Assembly: GCA_013285705.1 (NCBI GenBank)
Contig: JABDHA010000039.1
Location: forward strand, 1-37,796
Origin: Acidobacteriota bacterium
GTDB taxonomy: Bacteria > Acidobacteriota > Terriglobia > Terriglobales > Acidobacteriaceae
Length of the DNA: 37,796 bases
Direction of reading: 5' to 3'
The translations under genes and the position numbers were made by a program. The notes under the pieces are model-generated. The model did not search any database, was not told where the DNA came from, and saw only the letters and a list, made by a program, of their open reading frames with translations. This document shows positions 8,725 through 16,660 of the stretch, in pieces (within the stretch, counting starts at the first letter, position 1; every line of letters starts with the position of its first letter).

Positions 8725-9897
8725 TCATTTCAGAAATTTCGACAGAGCTTCCAACCCGGCTTCAATGGCTGACTTTGGCACGGAATAACCAAATCGCACG
8801 TGCCCCTCACCCTGTGCACCAAAAACGACGCCCGGAACCGTGGCAACATGGGCCTTCTCGAGCAAGATTGCAGCGGCTTTGCGGCTGTCTTTATTGATCC
8901 TGCAGATGTTTGGCAATGCGTAAAACGCACCTTCTGGGAGCTCGCACTCCAACCCCAGACCATTGAGTCCGTTTACCAGCAAGTCGCGCCGCTCGCGGTA
9001 TTCTTCCCTGCGCTTCAAAAGAAAATCATCCGGCGTAGCCAGTGCTTCCAGGGCTGCCCACTGCGACGGCGTTGACACGCCGTTCACCGAATAGAGCACC
9101 AGCTTGCGCAGCCCCGTCATGAATGGCTCCTTGGCGACTACATAGCCAACGCGCCAGCCGGTCATTCCATAGCTTTTGGAGAATGTATAGGTGGAAATCG
9201 TCCGCTCGGCCATGCCCGGCAAAGAAGCAATGGACACGTGATCGCCTTCGTACACCAGATCCTCATAGGCCTCATCGGCAATCACGATGAGGTTATGCTT
9301 CCTGGCAAACGCCGCTACCTCTTCCGCTTCAGCGCGGGAAAACACCATGCCAGATGGATTTTGCGGCGTGTTGTAGTAAATGGCCTTGGTATGAGGCGTA
9401 GAAAACTGTTCGAGCGCTTTGGTGAGCCCGTTGCGCCGCGCGCTAGCGGTTGGAACCAGCAGAGGCCGTGCCTGGGCGCCTGTCACCATGTCGCGAATGG
9501 GCGTCCAGTATGGAGAAAATAGAAGCAGATCGTCGCCCGGATCGAGGACTGCCTGAAAAGCGGCGTAGAGTGCGTGCGCCCCGCCAGCGGTTATCAGAAC
9601 ATCATCAAGTACAACATTGAGATGATTACGTGTTTTCAACTTCTCGACGAGCGCTTCGCGCAATGGAACGATTCCGGAAGAAGGCGCATATTTGGTCTTG
9701 TTTTCGACCAGCGCGCGCACCATGGCGTATTTGATTGACTCTGGTGTCTCGAAGAAAGGCTCGCCACCGTGAAATGCATGCACCATTTCCCCCGCATTGC
9801 GAAGTTCAATGACCTTATTGCGAATCTGAACGATATCGGAGAATCCGACTTCATCCAGACGCTTCGCCAGGCACAATGCGCTTTTCTTCGTGACCAT
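8725..9897 (-). CDS. class I/II pyridoxal-phosphate aminotransferase
   Basis: PLP-dependent aminotransferase, 390 aa, fold type I, aspartate/aromatic aminotransferase-like. Visible are the substrate-side segment EPFFETPESIKYA, the cofactor-binding stretch ITAGGAHALYAAFQAVLDPGDDLL, NTPQNPSGMVFS, and DEAYEDLVYEG with the Asp that pairs with the PLP nitrogen. The Schiff-base lysine is in TFSKSYGMTGWRVGY, and a C-terminal Arg is in VRFGYS. Specificity cannot be deduced. Start ATG 9897 has GGAGA six bases upstream. It lies about 290 bases downstream of hisA on the same strand but is separated by a plus-strand small gene, so I do not count it in the his operon. A role as a further transaminase in amino-acid metabolism is possible. 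Confidence 0.93.
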   Translation of the reverse strand: MVTKKSALCLAKRLDEVGFSDIVQIRNKVIELRNAGEMVHAFHGGEPFFETPESIKYAMVRALVENKTKYAPSSGIVPLREALVEKLKTRNHLNVVLDDVLITAGGAHALYAAFQAVLDPGDDLLLFSPYWTPIRDMVTGAQARPLLVPTASARRNGLTKALEQFSTPHTKAIYYNTPQNPSGMVFSRAEAEEVAAFARKHNLIVIADEAYEDLVYEGDHVSIASLPGMAERTISTYTFSKSYGMTGWRVGYVVAKEPFMTGLRKLVLYSVNGVSTPSQWAALEALATPDDFLLKRREEYRERRDLLVNGLNGLGLECELPEGAFYALPNICRINKDSRKAAAILLEKAHVATVPGVVFGAQGEGHVRFGYSVPKSAIEAGLEALSKFLK

Positions 9898-9964
9898 TCA
9901 GATTCTCCAACTCAGAAGTCGGCTGGCGTGGTGCGATCCAGAGCAGCGCCAAACTAACCAGCTT

Positions 9965-9979
9965 AGCCGATCTTCGGCT
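9965..9979. other. short hairpin in the hisA-aminotransferase gap
   Basis: Six-base inverted repeat AGCCGA / TCGGCT with a TCT loop, followed on the plus strand by TTTT. It could act as a weak terminator only for plus-strand transcripts, yet no plus-strand gene ends here. On the minus strand, the direction of the his operon, no U-tract follows. Function is unclear. Confidence 0.3.
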
Positions 9980-10017
9980 TTTCTAGTGAGTGGCCTGCAC
10001 AATAAGTTGAAAATGAT

Positions 10018-10194
10018 ATGCTGCGCTTTATGCGACGTTCTGCTGTCTGGCTGCTGATCGCGGTCCTCTGGTTGGTCATTGCAATCGTAACCACGCTGCG
10101 CCAAGGCTGGCAGCGAGCATGGTTGCAGGCCATCATTTCGTTGCTGTTTTTCGGCGTGGCGATGTATTTTCGCCGCAAAGACGCGATTAAGTAG
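10018..10194 (+). CDS. small membrane protein, 58 aa, two predicted helices
   Basis: A short reading frame not assigned to any known family. It encodes a basic start (MLRFMRRSA), a hydrophobic helix (VWLLIAVLWLVIAIVTTL), a polar turn RQGWQRAW, a second helix (LQAIISLLFFGVAMYF) and a basic end (RRKDAIK). The charge pattern predicts a two-helix inner-membrane hairpin with both ends in the cytoplasm. It lies tail to tail with hisA and overlaps its 3' end by eight bases. Start ATG 10018 has no good Shine-Dalgarno; ATG 10030 is an alternative. The ordered amphipathic pattern makes a real gene more likely than a chance frame, but there is no homology evidence here. Confidence 0.6.
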   Translation: MLRFMRRSAVWLLIAVLWLVIAIVTTLRQGWQRAWLQAIISLLFFGVAMYFRRKDAIK

Positions 10195-10873
10195 CCAGGG
10201 CACCTGTGTAGACGGCCATGCCGGCTACGGCATCGACGCGCATTTGGTGCAGGATATCGATCTCCGCCTGTTCGCGAATTCCTCCAGCAACAATCAATTG
10301 CCGCTCCGTCAGGCTGCGCAGTTCTCGAGCGATCGCCATAGGGAATCCCTGCATGGTGCCTTCTGTATCCACATGCGTATAGAGAAACGCTCCGCAATAG
10401 GGATTGAGCATTGCGATTGCCTGCTGGGGAGTGAGTCCAGCTTGCTCCTTCCATCCCTTGACGGCAACTTGCCCTTGTTTTGTGTCAATACTGGCAACAA
10501 ATTGTGCCGTCCCAATCTCTTCGTGAATCGTCCGCGCCAAGGCAACATTCACGGTACCTATGCTATTGATACCGCAGAACAGCGCGGAGCCGAAAATGAT
10601 GCGCTGCGCACCTGCGTCTAGCAGTTGCTTTGCTCGTTCTACAGCAGCGATGCCGCCTCCGACTTGGCAAGGCAGACGTTTCGCGATTTTCTCGATCAAG
10701 GCCGCATTGTCTCCCTGTCGCATGGCAGCATCTAGATCGATAAGCTGCACCATTGGATAAGAGCTGAATCGTTCAATCCAGTATTCGAAATCGTCAAACG
10801 CAAGCTTCAGCTTCTCGCCCTGCACGAGCTGCACAATGCGGCCACCCATCAAGTCGATTGAAGGAATCAGCAT
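10187..10873 (-). CDS. hisA: phosphoribosylformimino-5-aminoimidazole carboxamide ribotide isomerase
   Basis: HisA, 228 aa, a (beta/alpha)8 isomerase of histidine synthesis that converts ProFAR to PRFAR. The N-terminal [18 protein letters not shown] carries the first catalytic Asp (D7), and [15 protein letters not shown] carries the second (D130). Phosphate-binding glycine loops are seen in QVGGGI and VAGGI. It is a little shorter and more divergent than the E. coli protein (about 245 aa), for example LMGGRIVQL instead of LKDGKVVRL, but both Asp residues remain. It is the last gene of the operon. Its ATG is nested in the end of hisF (overlap ATGCTGA), with GAGG just upstream, which implies translational coupling. 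Confidence 0.93.
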   Translation of the reverse strand: MLIPSIDLMGGRIVQLVQGEKLKLAFDDFEYWIERFSSYPMVQLIDLDAAMRQGDNAALIEKIAKRLPCQVGGGIAAVERAKQLLDAGAQRIIFGSALFCGINSIGTVNVALARTIHEEIGTAQFVASIDTKQGQVAVKGWKEQAGLTPQQAIAMLNPYCGAFLYTHVDTEGTMQGFPMAIARELRSLTERQLIVAGGIREQAEIDILHQMRVDAVAGMAVYTGALAT

Positions 10874-11646
10874 GGCAGCCTCACAGAAACACCTCGTTTT
10901 GCGATCTCTTCTTTAAGCGTTCGTACATTTGCAATTCCGAAATGGAAGATGCTCGCTGCCAGAGCAGCATCCGCGCTGCCCTGCAACAGGACATCTGCGA
11001 AATGATCTGCTGTGCCCGCGCCGCCCGACGCGATCACCGGAATCTGCACGGCCTTGCTTACGAGCGCTGTCAATTCACAGTCAAAGCCTGCGCGGGTTCC
11101 ATCTGCATCCATTGAAGTAAGAAGAATCTCTCCGGCGCCTCGCTCTTCGGCTTCCTGCGCCCACTCCAATACCTTGCGTCCAGTCGGCTTGCGGCCTCCG
11201 CTTACAAAAACTTCTGCATCGTCTACCGCATTGGCACTTTCCTTTGCGCGTCGTGCGTCGATGGCAACAATCACCGCCTGCGCTCCGAACTTACTGCCGA
11301 TCTCATCGATCAATTCCGGTCTCGCAATCGCTGCCGAGTTGATGCTGACTTTATCTGCTCCCGCATCGAAGACCGCAGCCGCGTCGTCCACTGTGCGAAT
11401 GCCGCCACCAACAGTAAACGGGACAAAAAGTTGTCTGGCTGTTCGTTTCACTGTGTCGATCAGCGTTCTGCGCCCTTCGTGCGTTGCCGTAATGTCCAGC
11501 AATACAATTTCGTCGGCGCCCGCGTCTGCATGACGGAGTGCAAGTTCCGCCGGATCGCCCGCGTCCACAATGTCGACGAATTGCACGCCTTTCACCACTC
11601 GGCCTGCATTGACATCGAGACAGGCAATGATACGTTTTGTCAGCAC
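10867..11646 (-). CDS. hisF: imidazole glycerol phosphate synthase, cyclase subunit
   Basis: HisF, 259 aa, the (beta/alpha)8 cyclase that joins PRFAR with ammonia from HisH to give imidazole glycerol phosphate and AICAR. It starts with [19 protein letters not shown], giving catalytic Asp11. [11 protein letters not shown] and [11 protein letters not shown] are the phosphate-binding repeats, and IDARRAKES with [15 protein letters not shown] (second catalytic Asp) are the other signature blocks. Length matches the family. It begins two bases after hisH ends and overlaps hisA by seven bases, so subunit production is probably coupled. Confidence 0.97.
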   Translation of the reverse strand: MLTKRIIACLDVNAGRVVKGVQFVDIVDAGDPAELALRHADAGADEIVLLDITATHEGRRTLIDTVKRTARQLFVPFTVGGGIRTVDDAAAVFDAGADKVSINSAAIARPELIDEIGSKFGAQAVIVAIDARRAKESANAVDDAEVFVSGGRKPTGRKVLEWAQEAEERGAGEILLTSMDADGTRAGFDCELTALVSKAVQIPVIASGGAGTADHFADVLLQGSADAALAASIFHFGIANVRTLKEEIAKRGVSVRLPC

Positions 11647-11648
11647 GG

Positions 11649-12236
11649 CTATAGTCTCACGAAATTCTCGAGAATCCGAAGGCCTGTTCTTCCGGACTTC
11701 TCGGGGTGAAATTGCACGCCCATGATGTTGTCGCGCTCGACGACAGCGGTAAATGGCAGGCCATAATTTGTAATTGCTACGGTTTTATTTACGACTGGGG
11801 CACGATACGAGTGGGTGTAGTAGACAAACTCTCCACTGGAAATTCCCTGCAACAGACGCGATTGACTTATTTCGATTGAATTCCACCCGACATGCGGCAC
11901 CTTCATGCCAGAGGTGAAGCGTTCACAGCTTCCGCTGAATGCGCCTAAACCGGAGACGTGCGGAGATTCAGTGCTGCCTTCAAAGAGCCATTGCAATCCG
12001 ACACAAATCCCCAGAAACGGAATACCTTGCTGGACGCGATCCTGAATCGCCGCTTTCAATCCGTGTTCCTCGAGAAAAACGGTCGCAGAAAAGTGTCCGA
12101 CCCCAGGAAGCACCAGTTTGTCTGCCTTCATGACTAAATCCGGGTCGGATGTAGCCTCTGCCTGCGCTCCGACAGCGAGCAGCGCCTTCATCACCGAAGT
12201 AAGATTGCCGGCCTTGTAATCGATGACGGCGATCAT
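11649..12236 (-). CDS. hisH: imidazole glycerol phosphate synthase, glutaminase subunit
   Basis: HisH, 195 aa, a class I glutamine amidotransferase that supplies ammonia to HisF. The nucleophile Cys is in [15 protein letters not shown], and the catalytic His-x-Glu is in [11 protein letters not shown] near the C-terminus. [11 protein letters not shown] is the typical N-terminal block (normally DYGxGNLxS). The common GICLGMQ is here GICVGLQ, a conservative change. Its ATG overlaps the stop of hisB by four bases (ATGA). Confidence 0.96.
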   Translation of the reverse strand: MIAVIDYKAGNLTSVMKALLAVGAQAEATSDPDLVMKADKLVLPGVGHFSATVFLEEHGLKAAIQDRVQQGIPFLGICVGLQWLFEGSTESPHVSGLGAFSGSCERFTSGMKVPHVGWNSIEISQSRLLQGISSGEFVYYTHSYRAPVVNKTVAITNYGLPFTAVVERDNIMGVQFHPEKSGRTGLRILENFVRL

Positions 12237-12859
12237 AAAAGCCCTTTTGTGCTGGGCAGCATATCGCCAAGCTGCGGATCGCGCATGCAGGCGAATCGCA
12301 GCGCACGCGCAAAGGCCTTGAAAAGGGCCTCAATTTTGTGATGATTTGAGCGACCGTACATCGTTTTCAAATGAACATTCGCACGCGCACCCCGCGCGAA
12401 GCCCTCGAAAAAATCATCCACCAGTTCAGACTGCAGATCGCCGACCAGTCTTGTCTTCACCTTTGTATCTATCACAGACGAGACGCGACCGCTTAGATCG
12501 ATCGCAGCAATTCCGAGTGTTTCGTCCATCGTCATCAGAAAATATCCAGCACGCATGATGCCTTTTTTGTCGCCCAGGGCGCGATCAAAAGCTTCTCCGA
12601 GCGCAATACCCACATCTTCGACGGTGTGGTGCTGGTCTACATCGAGATCGCCTTTGCATGTCAGTTCCAGATCAAAGGCGCCGTGACGCGTGAAAAGCTC
12701 AAGCATGTGATCGAGAAATCGTATGCCGGTACTGATCTTGTAATGTCCGGCGCCTTCAATCGTAAGCCGCAAACTGATCTGTGTTTCCGCCGTCTTACGA
12801 TCGATTTCTGCCGATCGGTTGTGGGTGGCGCTTTTACTCTTCACCTGCTTAGCCTTCAT
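12233..12859 (-). CDS. hisB: imidazoleglycerol-phosphate dehydratase (monofunctional)
   Basis: HisB/IGPD, 208 aa, which dehydrates imidazole glycerol phosphate to imidazole acetol phosphate using Mn. Metal-site blocks are [48 protein letters not shown] and [17 protein letters not shown]. The protein has only the dehydratase domain; the histidinol-phosphate phosphatase half of E. coli HisB is absent, so that step must be encoded elsewhere. A Lys/Ser-rich N-terminal tail of about 20 residues precedes the domain. Start ATG 12859 has GGAG six bases upstream inside the end of hisC (11-base overlap). Confidence 0.96.
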   Translation of the reverse strand: MKAKQVKSKSATHNRSAEIDRKTAETQISLRLTIEGAGHYKISTGIRFLDHMLELFTRHGAFDLELTCKGDLDVDQHHTVEDVGIALGEAFDRALGDKKGIMRAGYFLMTMDETLGIAAIDLSGRVSSVIDTKVKTRLVGDLQSELVDDFFEGFARGARANVHLKTMYGRSNHHKIEALFKAFARALRFACMRDPQLGDMLPSTKGLL

Positions 12860-13931
12860 CTGGACTCCATTTTATTTCTGCCAATGACTTCTCCAGCGCT
12901 TTCACGCCTAATGCCATATGCTCCAATGTGCCAATCGTGATGCGTACGCAGCCCTCGCAACCGGGATCGTTCGACCGGTCGCGCACCAGCACATTGTGCC
13001 GGCGCATGGCGGCTGCAAATTCTTTATGCTTCGGGCCAATTTTTGTCAGGATGAAATTTGCCTCTGACGGCCAGTGGGGGATTCCTAGCCTCTGTAAGGT
13101 TGCAGTGAACAACTCTCTTCCTTGCAGGACTTCAGTCACATACCACTCCAAATAGGCTTCATCTTCGAGTGCTGCAGGCAGGCAAGCCAACGCGAGACCA
13201 TTGACGCTGTAGGGGGAAATCACGCGCCGCATCCAGTGTATTTGCTTCTCGTGAGCGGCGAGCATGCCTAAACGGAGTCCAGCGAGGCCGTAGGCTTTTG
13301 AGAAAGTGCGCGTCACGACCAGGTTCGGCGCTGTTTCGATCAAATCGAGAACGCTCTGCCCGTAGAAGTGAAAATATGCTTCGTCCACCAGGACAATCGC
13401 TTGGGGCGCACGCTCTATCACTTTCAAAATCAACTTGTGGGAAACCGCGCGGCCTGTCGGGCTGTTGGGATTTGCGATGGCAATGAGCTTTGTTGCAGGG
13501 GTGATTTTTTTGAGCAGCGCTTCTAGAGGGAAAGAAAAGTCTTGTTCAGCCTGTACAAAAACGATCTTCGCCTCAGTGGAGGAGCCGTACACCTCGTACA
13601 TGGAATATGTCGGCACGGGCAATAAAAACTCATCGCCGGCATCGAGGAATGTCTGGCAGAGCACGTGGATCGCCTCGTCCACGCCATTTGTTATCAGAAC
13701 CTGCGAGGCGTCAAGATTGAGATGCGTCGCGACGATTTTTTCGACGGGTTCACGTTCAGGATATTTTGTGAGGTCGGCGCGGGAGATGCGACCCAGAACT
13801 TCCAGTACCTTTGGCGAACAGGCAAAGGTGTTCTCGTTGAAATCAAGCCGCACGCCATCACGAGATCCAAGCGGAGGGTGATATTCCTTGGTGCGCAGAA
13901 TCGCCGCACGCGGCTGGGCGCCTTCAGGCAT
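12849..13931 (-). CDS. hisC: histidinol-phosphate aminotransferase
   Basis: HisC, 360 aa from the chosen start, a fold-type I PLP enzyme converting imidazole acetol phosphate to histidinol phosphate. [12 protein letters not shown] is the typical N-terminal block and [14 protein letters not shown] is cofactor-binding. [11 protein letters not shown] and LVDEAYFHF follow, the Schiff-base lysine is in [15 protein letters not shown], and VRITIG lies near the C-terminus. I start at ATG 13931 rather than a further ATG ten codons upstream. ATG 13931 overlaps the end of hisD by eight bases (ATGCCTGA) and has GAGGTGG right upstream, the coupling pattern seen throughout this operon. Confidence 0.95.
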   Translation of the reverse strand: MPEGAQPRAAILRTKEYHPPLGSRDGVRLDFNENTFACSPKVLEVLGRISRADLTKYPEREPVEKIVATHLNLDASQVLITNGVDEAIHVLCQTFLDAGDEFLLPVPTYSMYEVYGSSTEAKIVFVQAEQDFSFPLEALLKKITPATKLIAIANPNSPTGRAVSHKLILKVIERAPQAIVLVDEAYFHFYGQSVLDLIETAPNLVVTRTFSKAYGLAGLRLGMLAAHEKQIHWMRRVISPYSVNGLALACLPAALEDEAYLEWYVTEVLQGRELFTATLQRLGIPHWPSEANFILTKIGPKHKEFAAAMRRHNVLVRDRSNDPGCEGCVRITIGTLEHMALGVKALEKSLAEIKWSPDEG

Positions 13932-15189
13932 AACCACCTCGCACGCGAATTGCTTCGGCATGGCCCTGCAATCCTTCAGCCTTGGCGAGAACGATCGCTG
14001 AGGTAGCCAACTTCTTCATTCCCTGTTGTTGATATTTCTGCACCGTGATGATTTTGAGAAAGTCCGATACGCTCAATCCTCCGCGTACTCGGGCAAGACC
14101 ACCCGTAGGCAGCGTGTGATTTGGCCCTGAAATGTAGTCGCCCATTGGCTGTGCGGAGTAGCGGCCCACAAAGACAGAACCGGCATTCACCACCCACTCC
14201 AGGTCACTCTCTACATCGACCGTAAGGTGCTCTGGAGCAAGACGATTTGTGATTTCGCGCGCTTCTGCAACTGTTTTAGTTACGAATATCACACCGTTTT
14301 GCTGGATTGCATCCTTGGCAATTGGATTCTTACCCACTCTCAGTTTTACTTCTGCACTCACTTTTTCAGCGAGTGCAGCCTGCGTGGTGATGAAGATAGC
14401 AACTGCGTCCGGATCGTGTTCTGCCTGTGCAACCAGATCAGAGGCAATACAGGCTGGATCGCCAGTCTCGCTGGTGACGATAATCTCTGTCGGCCCGGCA
14501 AGCATGTCGATGGCGCAATCAAACGAGACAAGCTTTTTGGCCGCAGTTACATAGGCATTGCCCGGACCGACGATTTTGTCAACGCGAGCGATGCTCTCTG
14601 TTCCGTATGCCAGCGCTGCCACGGCCTGTGTACCGCCGATGCGGTAAAACTCTTTGATGCCGAGGAAGCTGGCGACCGCCAGCGTTTCAGGAGCAGGCCG
14701 CGGAGACACCACGACAATTCGCTTAACGCCCGCAACCTGCGCAGGGATCACGGTCATCAGCATCGTAGATGGCAACGGATATCGTCCGCTAGGAACATAA
14801 CAGCCTACAGATTCGAGTGGACGCACTTGCTGCCCGATCTTCAATCCGGCTACAGGCTCAAAGCTCCAATCTTTCGGCATCTGCCGCTGCGCGAAGTGAC
14901 GGATATTTTTTGCGGCAGTTTGTACCGCTGCGCGGAAGGCAGGCGAAGCTTCTCGCCATGCCTGCTTTATCTCGTCTTCAGAAATCCGTAATGGTGTCTG
15001 TTTCGATATGCGGTCGAAACGGGTGGCATAGCTGCGCAGAGCCGTATCGCCACCCTTTCGCACGCCATCGAGAATGCGCCGCGCTACAGGCACGGCACGC
15101 TCATCGACTGTGTTGCGGCGGCTTTCAAGCTCTGCAATCAGCGCCTGCGCACGCTTGCTATTGCGTCCCACCGTGTGCAGCACTTTCAT
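13924..15189 (-). CDS. hisD: histidinol dehydrogenase
   Basis: HisD, 421 aa, the zinc enzyme for the final two NAD-dependent oxidations from histidinol to histidine. Visible blocks are VPSGRYPLPSTMLMTVIPA, VDKIVGPGNAYVTAAKKLV, DMLAGPTEIIV, and DLVAQAEHDPDA with the Gln/His zinc ligands. APEHLTVD has the catalytic Glu-His pair, and GPNHTLPTGGLARVRGGLSV is near the end. Its ATG follows the hisG stop directly (TAAATG), with GGTGG a few bases before, so it is translated from the same message. Confidence 0.97.
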   Translation of the reverse strand: MKVLHTVGRNSKRAQALIAELESRRNTVDERAVPVARRILDGVRKGGDTALRSYATRFDRISKQTPLRISEDEIKQAWREASPAFRAAVQTAAKNIRHFAQRQMPKDWSFEPVAGLKIGQQVRPLESVGCYVPSGRYPLPSTMLMTVIPAQVAGVKRIVVVSPRPAPETLAVASFLGIKEFYRIGGTQAVAALAYGTESIARVDKIVGPGNAYVTAAKKLVSFDCAIDMLAGPTEIIVTSETGDPACIASDLVAQAEHDPDAVAIFITTQAALAEKVSAEVKLRVGKNPIAKDAIQQNGVIFVTKTVAEAREITNRLAPEHLTVDVESDLEWVVNAGSVFVGRYSAQPMGDYISGPNHTLPTGGLARVRGGLSVSDFLKIITVQKYQQQGMKKLATSAIVLAKAEGLQGHAEAIRVRGGYA

Positions 15190-16065
15190 TTAGAGGACCA
15201 CCTTGCTGAGCGGGTATTCGACGATGCCTGTCGCGCTTGCGGCCTTGAGCTTGGGAATCACATCACGAACGACGCTTTCTTCAAGAATGGTATTGACTGC
15301 CACCCAGGTGGGGTCACTGAGCGCGGAGACGGTGGGCGAGTTCAGCGCCGGAAGCACGGAAAGGACAGCGGCGAGGTTCGCTTTCTGCACGTTCAACATT
15401 AGGCCGACCTGACCCTGAGCAGCGATGGCGCCTTGCAGCATCAATGCAATGTTGTCGATCTTCTGCTTCTTCCACGGATCGGTATAGCTTGCCGGATTGG
15501 CGATGAGGTGCGTCTCGCTCGCCATCACCGTGTCGATGATGCGCAGACGGTTGGCCTTTAACGAGCTGCCGGTTTCGGTTACTTCGACGATGGCATCGGC
15601 GAGCGTGGGAGGCTTTACTTCGGTTGCGCCCCAGCTGAATTCGACCTTGACCGGCACCTTTTTTTCAGCGAAATAACGCTTGGTTACTTCTACAAGCTCA
15701 GTCGCAATCGTTTTGTCGGCGAGATCTTCTGCTTTTTGATACGGTGAGTCATCTGGCACAGCAAGCACCCAGCGGACGCGCTGACGGCTCTGCTTTGCGT
15801 AGACGAGGCTGGTAACACTTTTCACTTCGCGGCCACTCTCTACGACCCAGTCAATACCGGTAAGTCCTGCGTCGAGCGCACCGTGATCGACATAACGAGC
15901 CATCTCCTGCGCGCGAATCAGCGTGCACTCAATTTCGCTATCGTCGATCGAAGGAAAATAGGAGCGGCCATTCGCGTAGATATTCCAGCCTGCACGCTGG
16001 AAGAGCGCAATCGTCGCATCCTGCAAACTGCCTTTAGGAATACCGAGCCTCAGCTTGTTCGGCAT
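15190..16065 (-). CDS. hisG: ATP phosphoribosyltransferase, long form
   Basis: HisG, 291 aa, which commits PRPP and ATP to histidine synthesis and is the usual point of feedback inhibition. [11 protein letters not shown] is the N-terminal block; [16 protein letters not shown] and [15 protein letters not shown] follow. [24 protein letters not shown] contains the PRPP-binding loop. The last ~75 residues (from about [18 protein letters not shown]) form the extra ACT-like regulatory domain of the long form, so no HisZ partner is needed. The frame is open for 60 codons farther upstream through hisI, but ATG 16065 is preferred: it shares one base with the hisI stop (TAATG) and has GGAGGTG six bases upstream. 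Confidence 0.96.
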   Translation of the reverse strand: MPNKLRLGIPKGSLQDATIALFQRAGWNIYANGRSYFPSIDDSEIECTLIRAQEMARYVDHGALDAGLTGIDWVVESGREVKSVTSLVYAKQSRQRVRWVLAVPDDSPYQKAEDLADKTIATELVEVTKRYFAEKKVPVKVEFSWGATEVKPPTLADAIVEVTETGSSLKANRLRIIDTVMASETHLIANPASYTDPWKKQKIDNIALMLQGAIAAQGQVGLMLNVQKANLAAVLSVLPALNSPTVSALSDPTWVAVNTILEESVVRDVIPKLKAASATGIVEYPLSKVVL

Positions 16066-16415
16066 TAGCGCACCTCCGCTGCTGCTTTGATCGCAACCGG
16101 TCGCGTGAAGCAGCTCACGGTTCCTTCGTGGCATACCAGTCCGTCGCCTTCCACCTGCACGCGGTAAAGGACGGTGTCCTGATCGCAGTCTGTCGATGCT
16201 TCGACGATGCGCAGGCGATTGCCGCTGGTTTCGCCCTTCATCCATAGCTTCTGGCGGGTGCGGCTCCAGAAGGTCGCAAACCCGGTTTCCAAAGTCTTCT
16301 GATAGCTGGCTTCGTTCTGGAAGCCAACCATCAACACCTGCCCGGTCGCGGCGTCCTGCACAATTGCCGGCACCAGGCCGTCCATCTTTGCGAAATCAAT
16401 TGCTATGTCTGTCAT
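16065..16415 (-). CDS. hisI: phosphoribosyl-AMP cyclohydrolase
   Basis: HisI, 116 aa, cyclohydrolase domain only, opening the adenine ring of PR-AMP. The block [21 protein letters not shown] is diagnostic. [13 protein letters not shown] holds the Mg-binding Asp triad and a zinc Cys, and the other zinc Cys residues are in [11 protein letters not shown]. No HisE (PR-ATP pyrophosphatase) domain is fused, and no hisE is seen in the window. It is the first structural gene after the attenuator, which is unusual since hisG commonly leads his operons. The ATG at 16415 has a nearby GGATGAGG. Confidence 0.96.
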   Translation of the reverse strand: MTDIAIDFAKMDGLVPAIVQDAATGQVLMVGFQNEASYQKTLETGFATFWSRTRQKLWMKGETSGNRLRIVEASTDCDQDTVLYRVQVEGDGLVCHEGTVSCFTRPVAIKAAAEVR

Positions 16416-16468
16416 ACCTCATCCTTGTGTCTCAGCCACTTAGCGGTTTCGGTGCAGGCGGCAGATGC

Positions 16469-16507
16469 AAAAAGCCCGCCTGCGCTTAGCGCATCGGCGG
16501 GCTTTAG
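16469..16507 (-). terminator. his attenuator terminator hairpin
   Basis: In the minus-strand transcript a ten-base stem AAAGCCCGCC / GGCGGGCTTT encloses a further five-base stem TGCGC / GCGCA with loop TAA and a two-base bulge, and ends in a run of five U. It lies between the leader peptide stop (16527) and hisI (16415), so reading through it is required to express the operon. The 5' arm can instead pair with the leader-peptide coding region. Confidence 0.92.
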
Positions 16508-16554
16508 GTCCTTTGATTCTGGCTTTTTACTCTAAGCCGTAAGGATTCGCCGAC
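16493..16554 (-). promoter_or_regulatory. his antiterminator pairing
   Basis: Two leader segments, GUCGGCG (16548-16554) and GGCUUAG (16532-16538), are complementary to successive parts of CUAAAGCC-CGCCGAU (16493-16507). That target is the 5' arm of the terminator, and the pairing has one bulged A and one G-U pair. The two structures exclude each other. The upstream segment lies just after the last His codon. A ribosome stalled on the His run would leave both segments free (antitermination), while one reaching the leader stop would cover GGCUUAG and let the terminator form. Confidence 0.75.
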
Positions 16555-16607
16555 ACGCTCGTCACATGATGATGATGGTGATGACGATGGTGAAGGTGAA
16601 TCTGCAT
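16527..16607 (-). CDS. hisL: his operon leader peptide, 26 aa with nine His
   Basis: Short frame beginning MQIHLHHRHHHHHH and ending NPYGLE, with nine histidines among residues 4-14, six of them consecutive (9-14). It is immediately preceded by an in-frame TAG, so ATG 16607 is the only sensible start. It plays the same role as E. coli HisL: the ribosome senses charged histidyl-tRNA by its progress through the His codons. There is no Shine-Dalgarno; the predicted transcript begins only a few bases before the AUG, so initiation may be leaderless. The sequence outside the His run is unrelated to enterobacterial HisL as I remember it. The gene symbol is by function. Confidence 0.93.
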   Translation of the reverse strand: MQIHLHHRHHHHHHVTSVSANPYGLE

Positions 16608-16616
16608 CTAAGTTTG

Positions 16617-16645
16617 AAAATACTTCGCATGGAGAATGGTGTCAA
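16617..16645 (-). promoter_or_regulatory. sigma70-type promoter of the his operon
   Basis: Minus strand TTGACA (16640-16645, perfect -35), 17-base spacer, TATTTT (16617-16622, four of six matches to TATAAT). Transcription should start around 16609-16611, two to four bases before the leader ATG. It lies in the 53 bases between the stop of the upstream oxidase gene and the leader peptide, so the his operon has its own promoter. Confidence 0.8.
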
Positions 16646-16660
16646 GCTCACGCTTTAAAT

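Noticed and set aside
16066-16245. 60-codon N-terminal extension of HisG
   Set aside because: It overlaps hisI in another frame, has unlike composition, and the internal ATG has a strong GGAGGTG site and a TAATG junction.
8725-16415. Class I aminotransferase as a ninth member of the his operon
   Set aside because: A 289-base gap containing a plus-strand small gene separates it from hisA, hisC is already present, and it has its own ribosome site.
16561-16607. Run of ATG-like trinucleotides on the plus strand as a simple repeat
   Set aside because: On the minus strand it is the His-codon run of the his leader peptide, with promoter and terminator in place.
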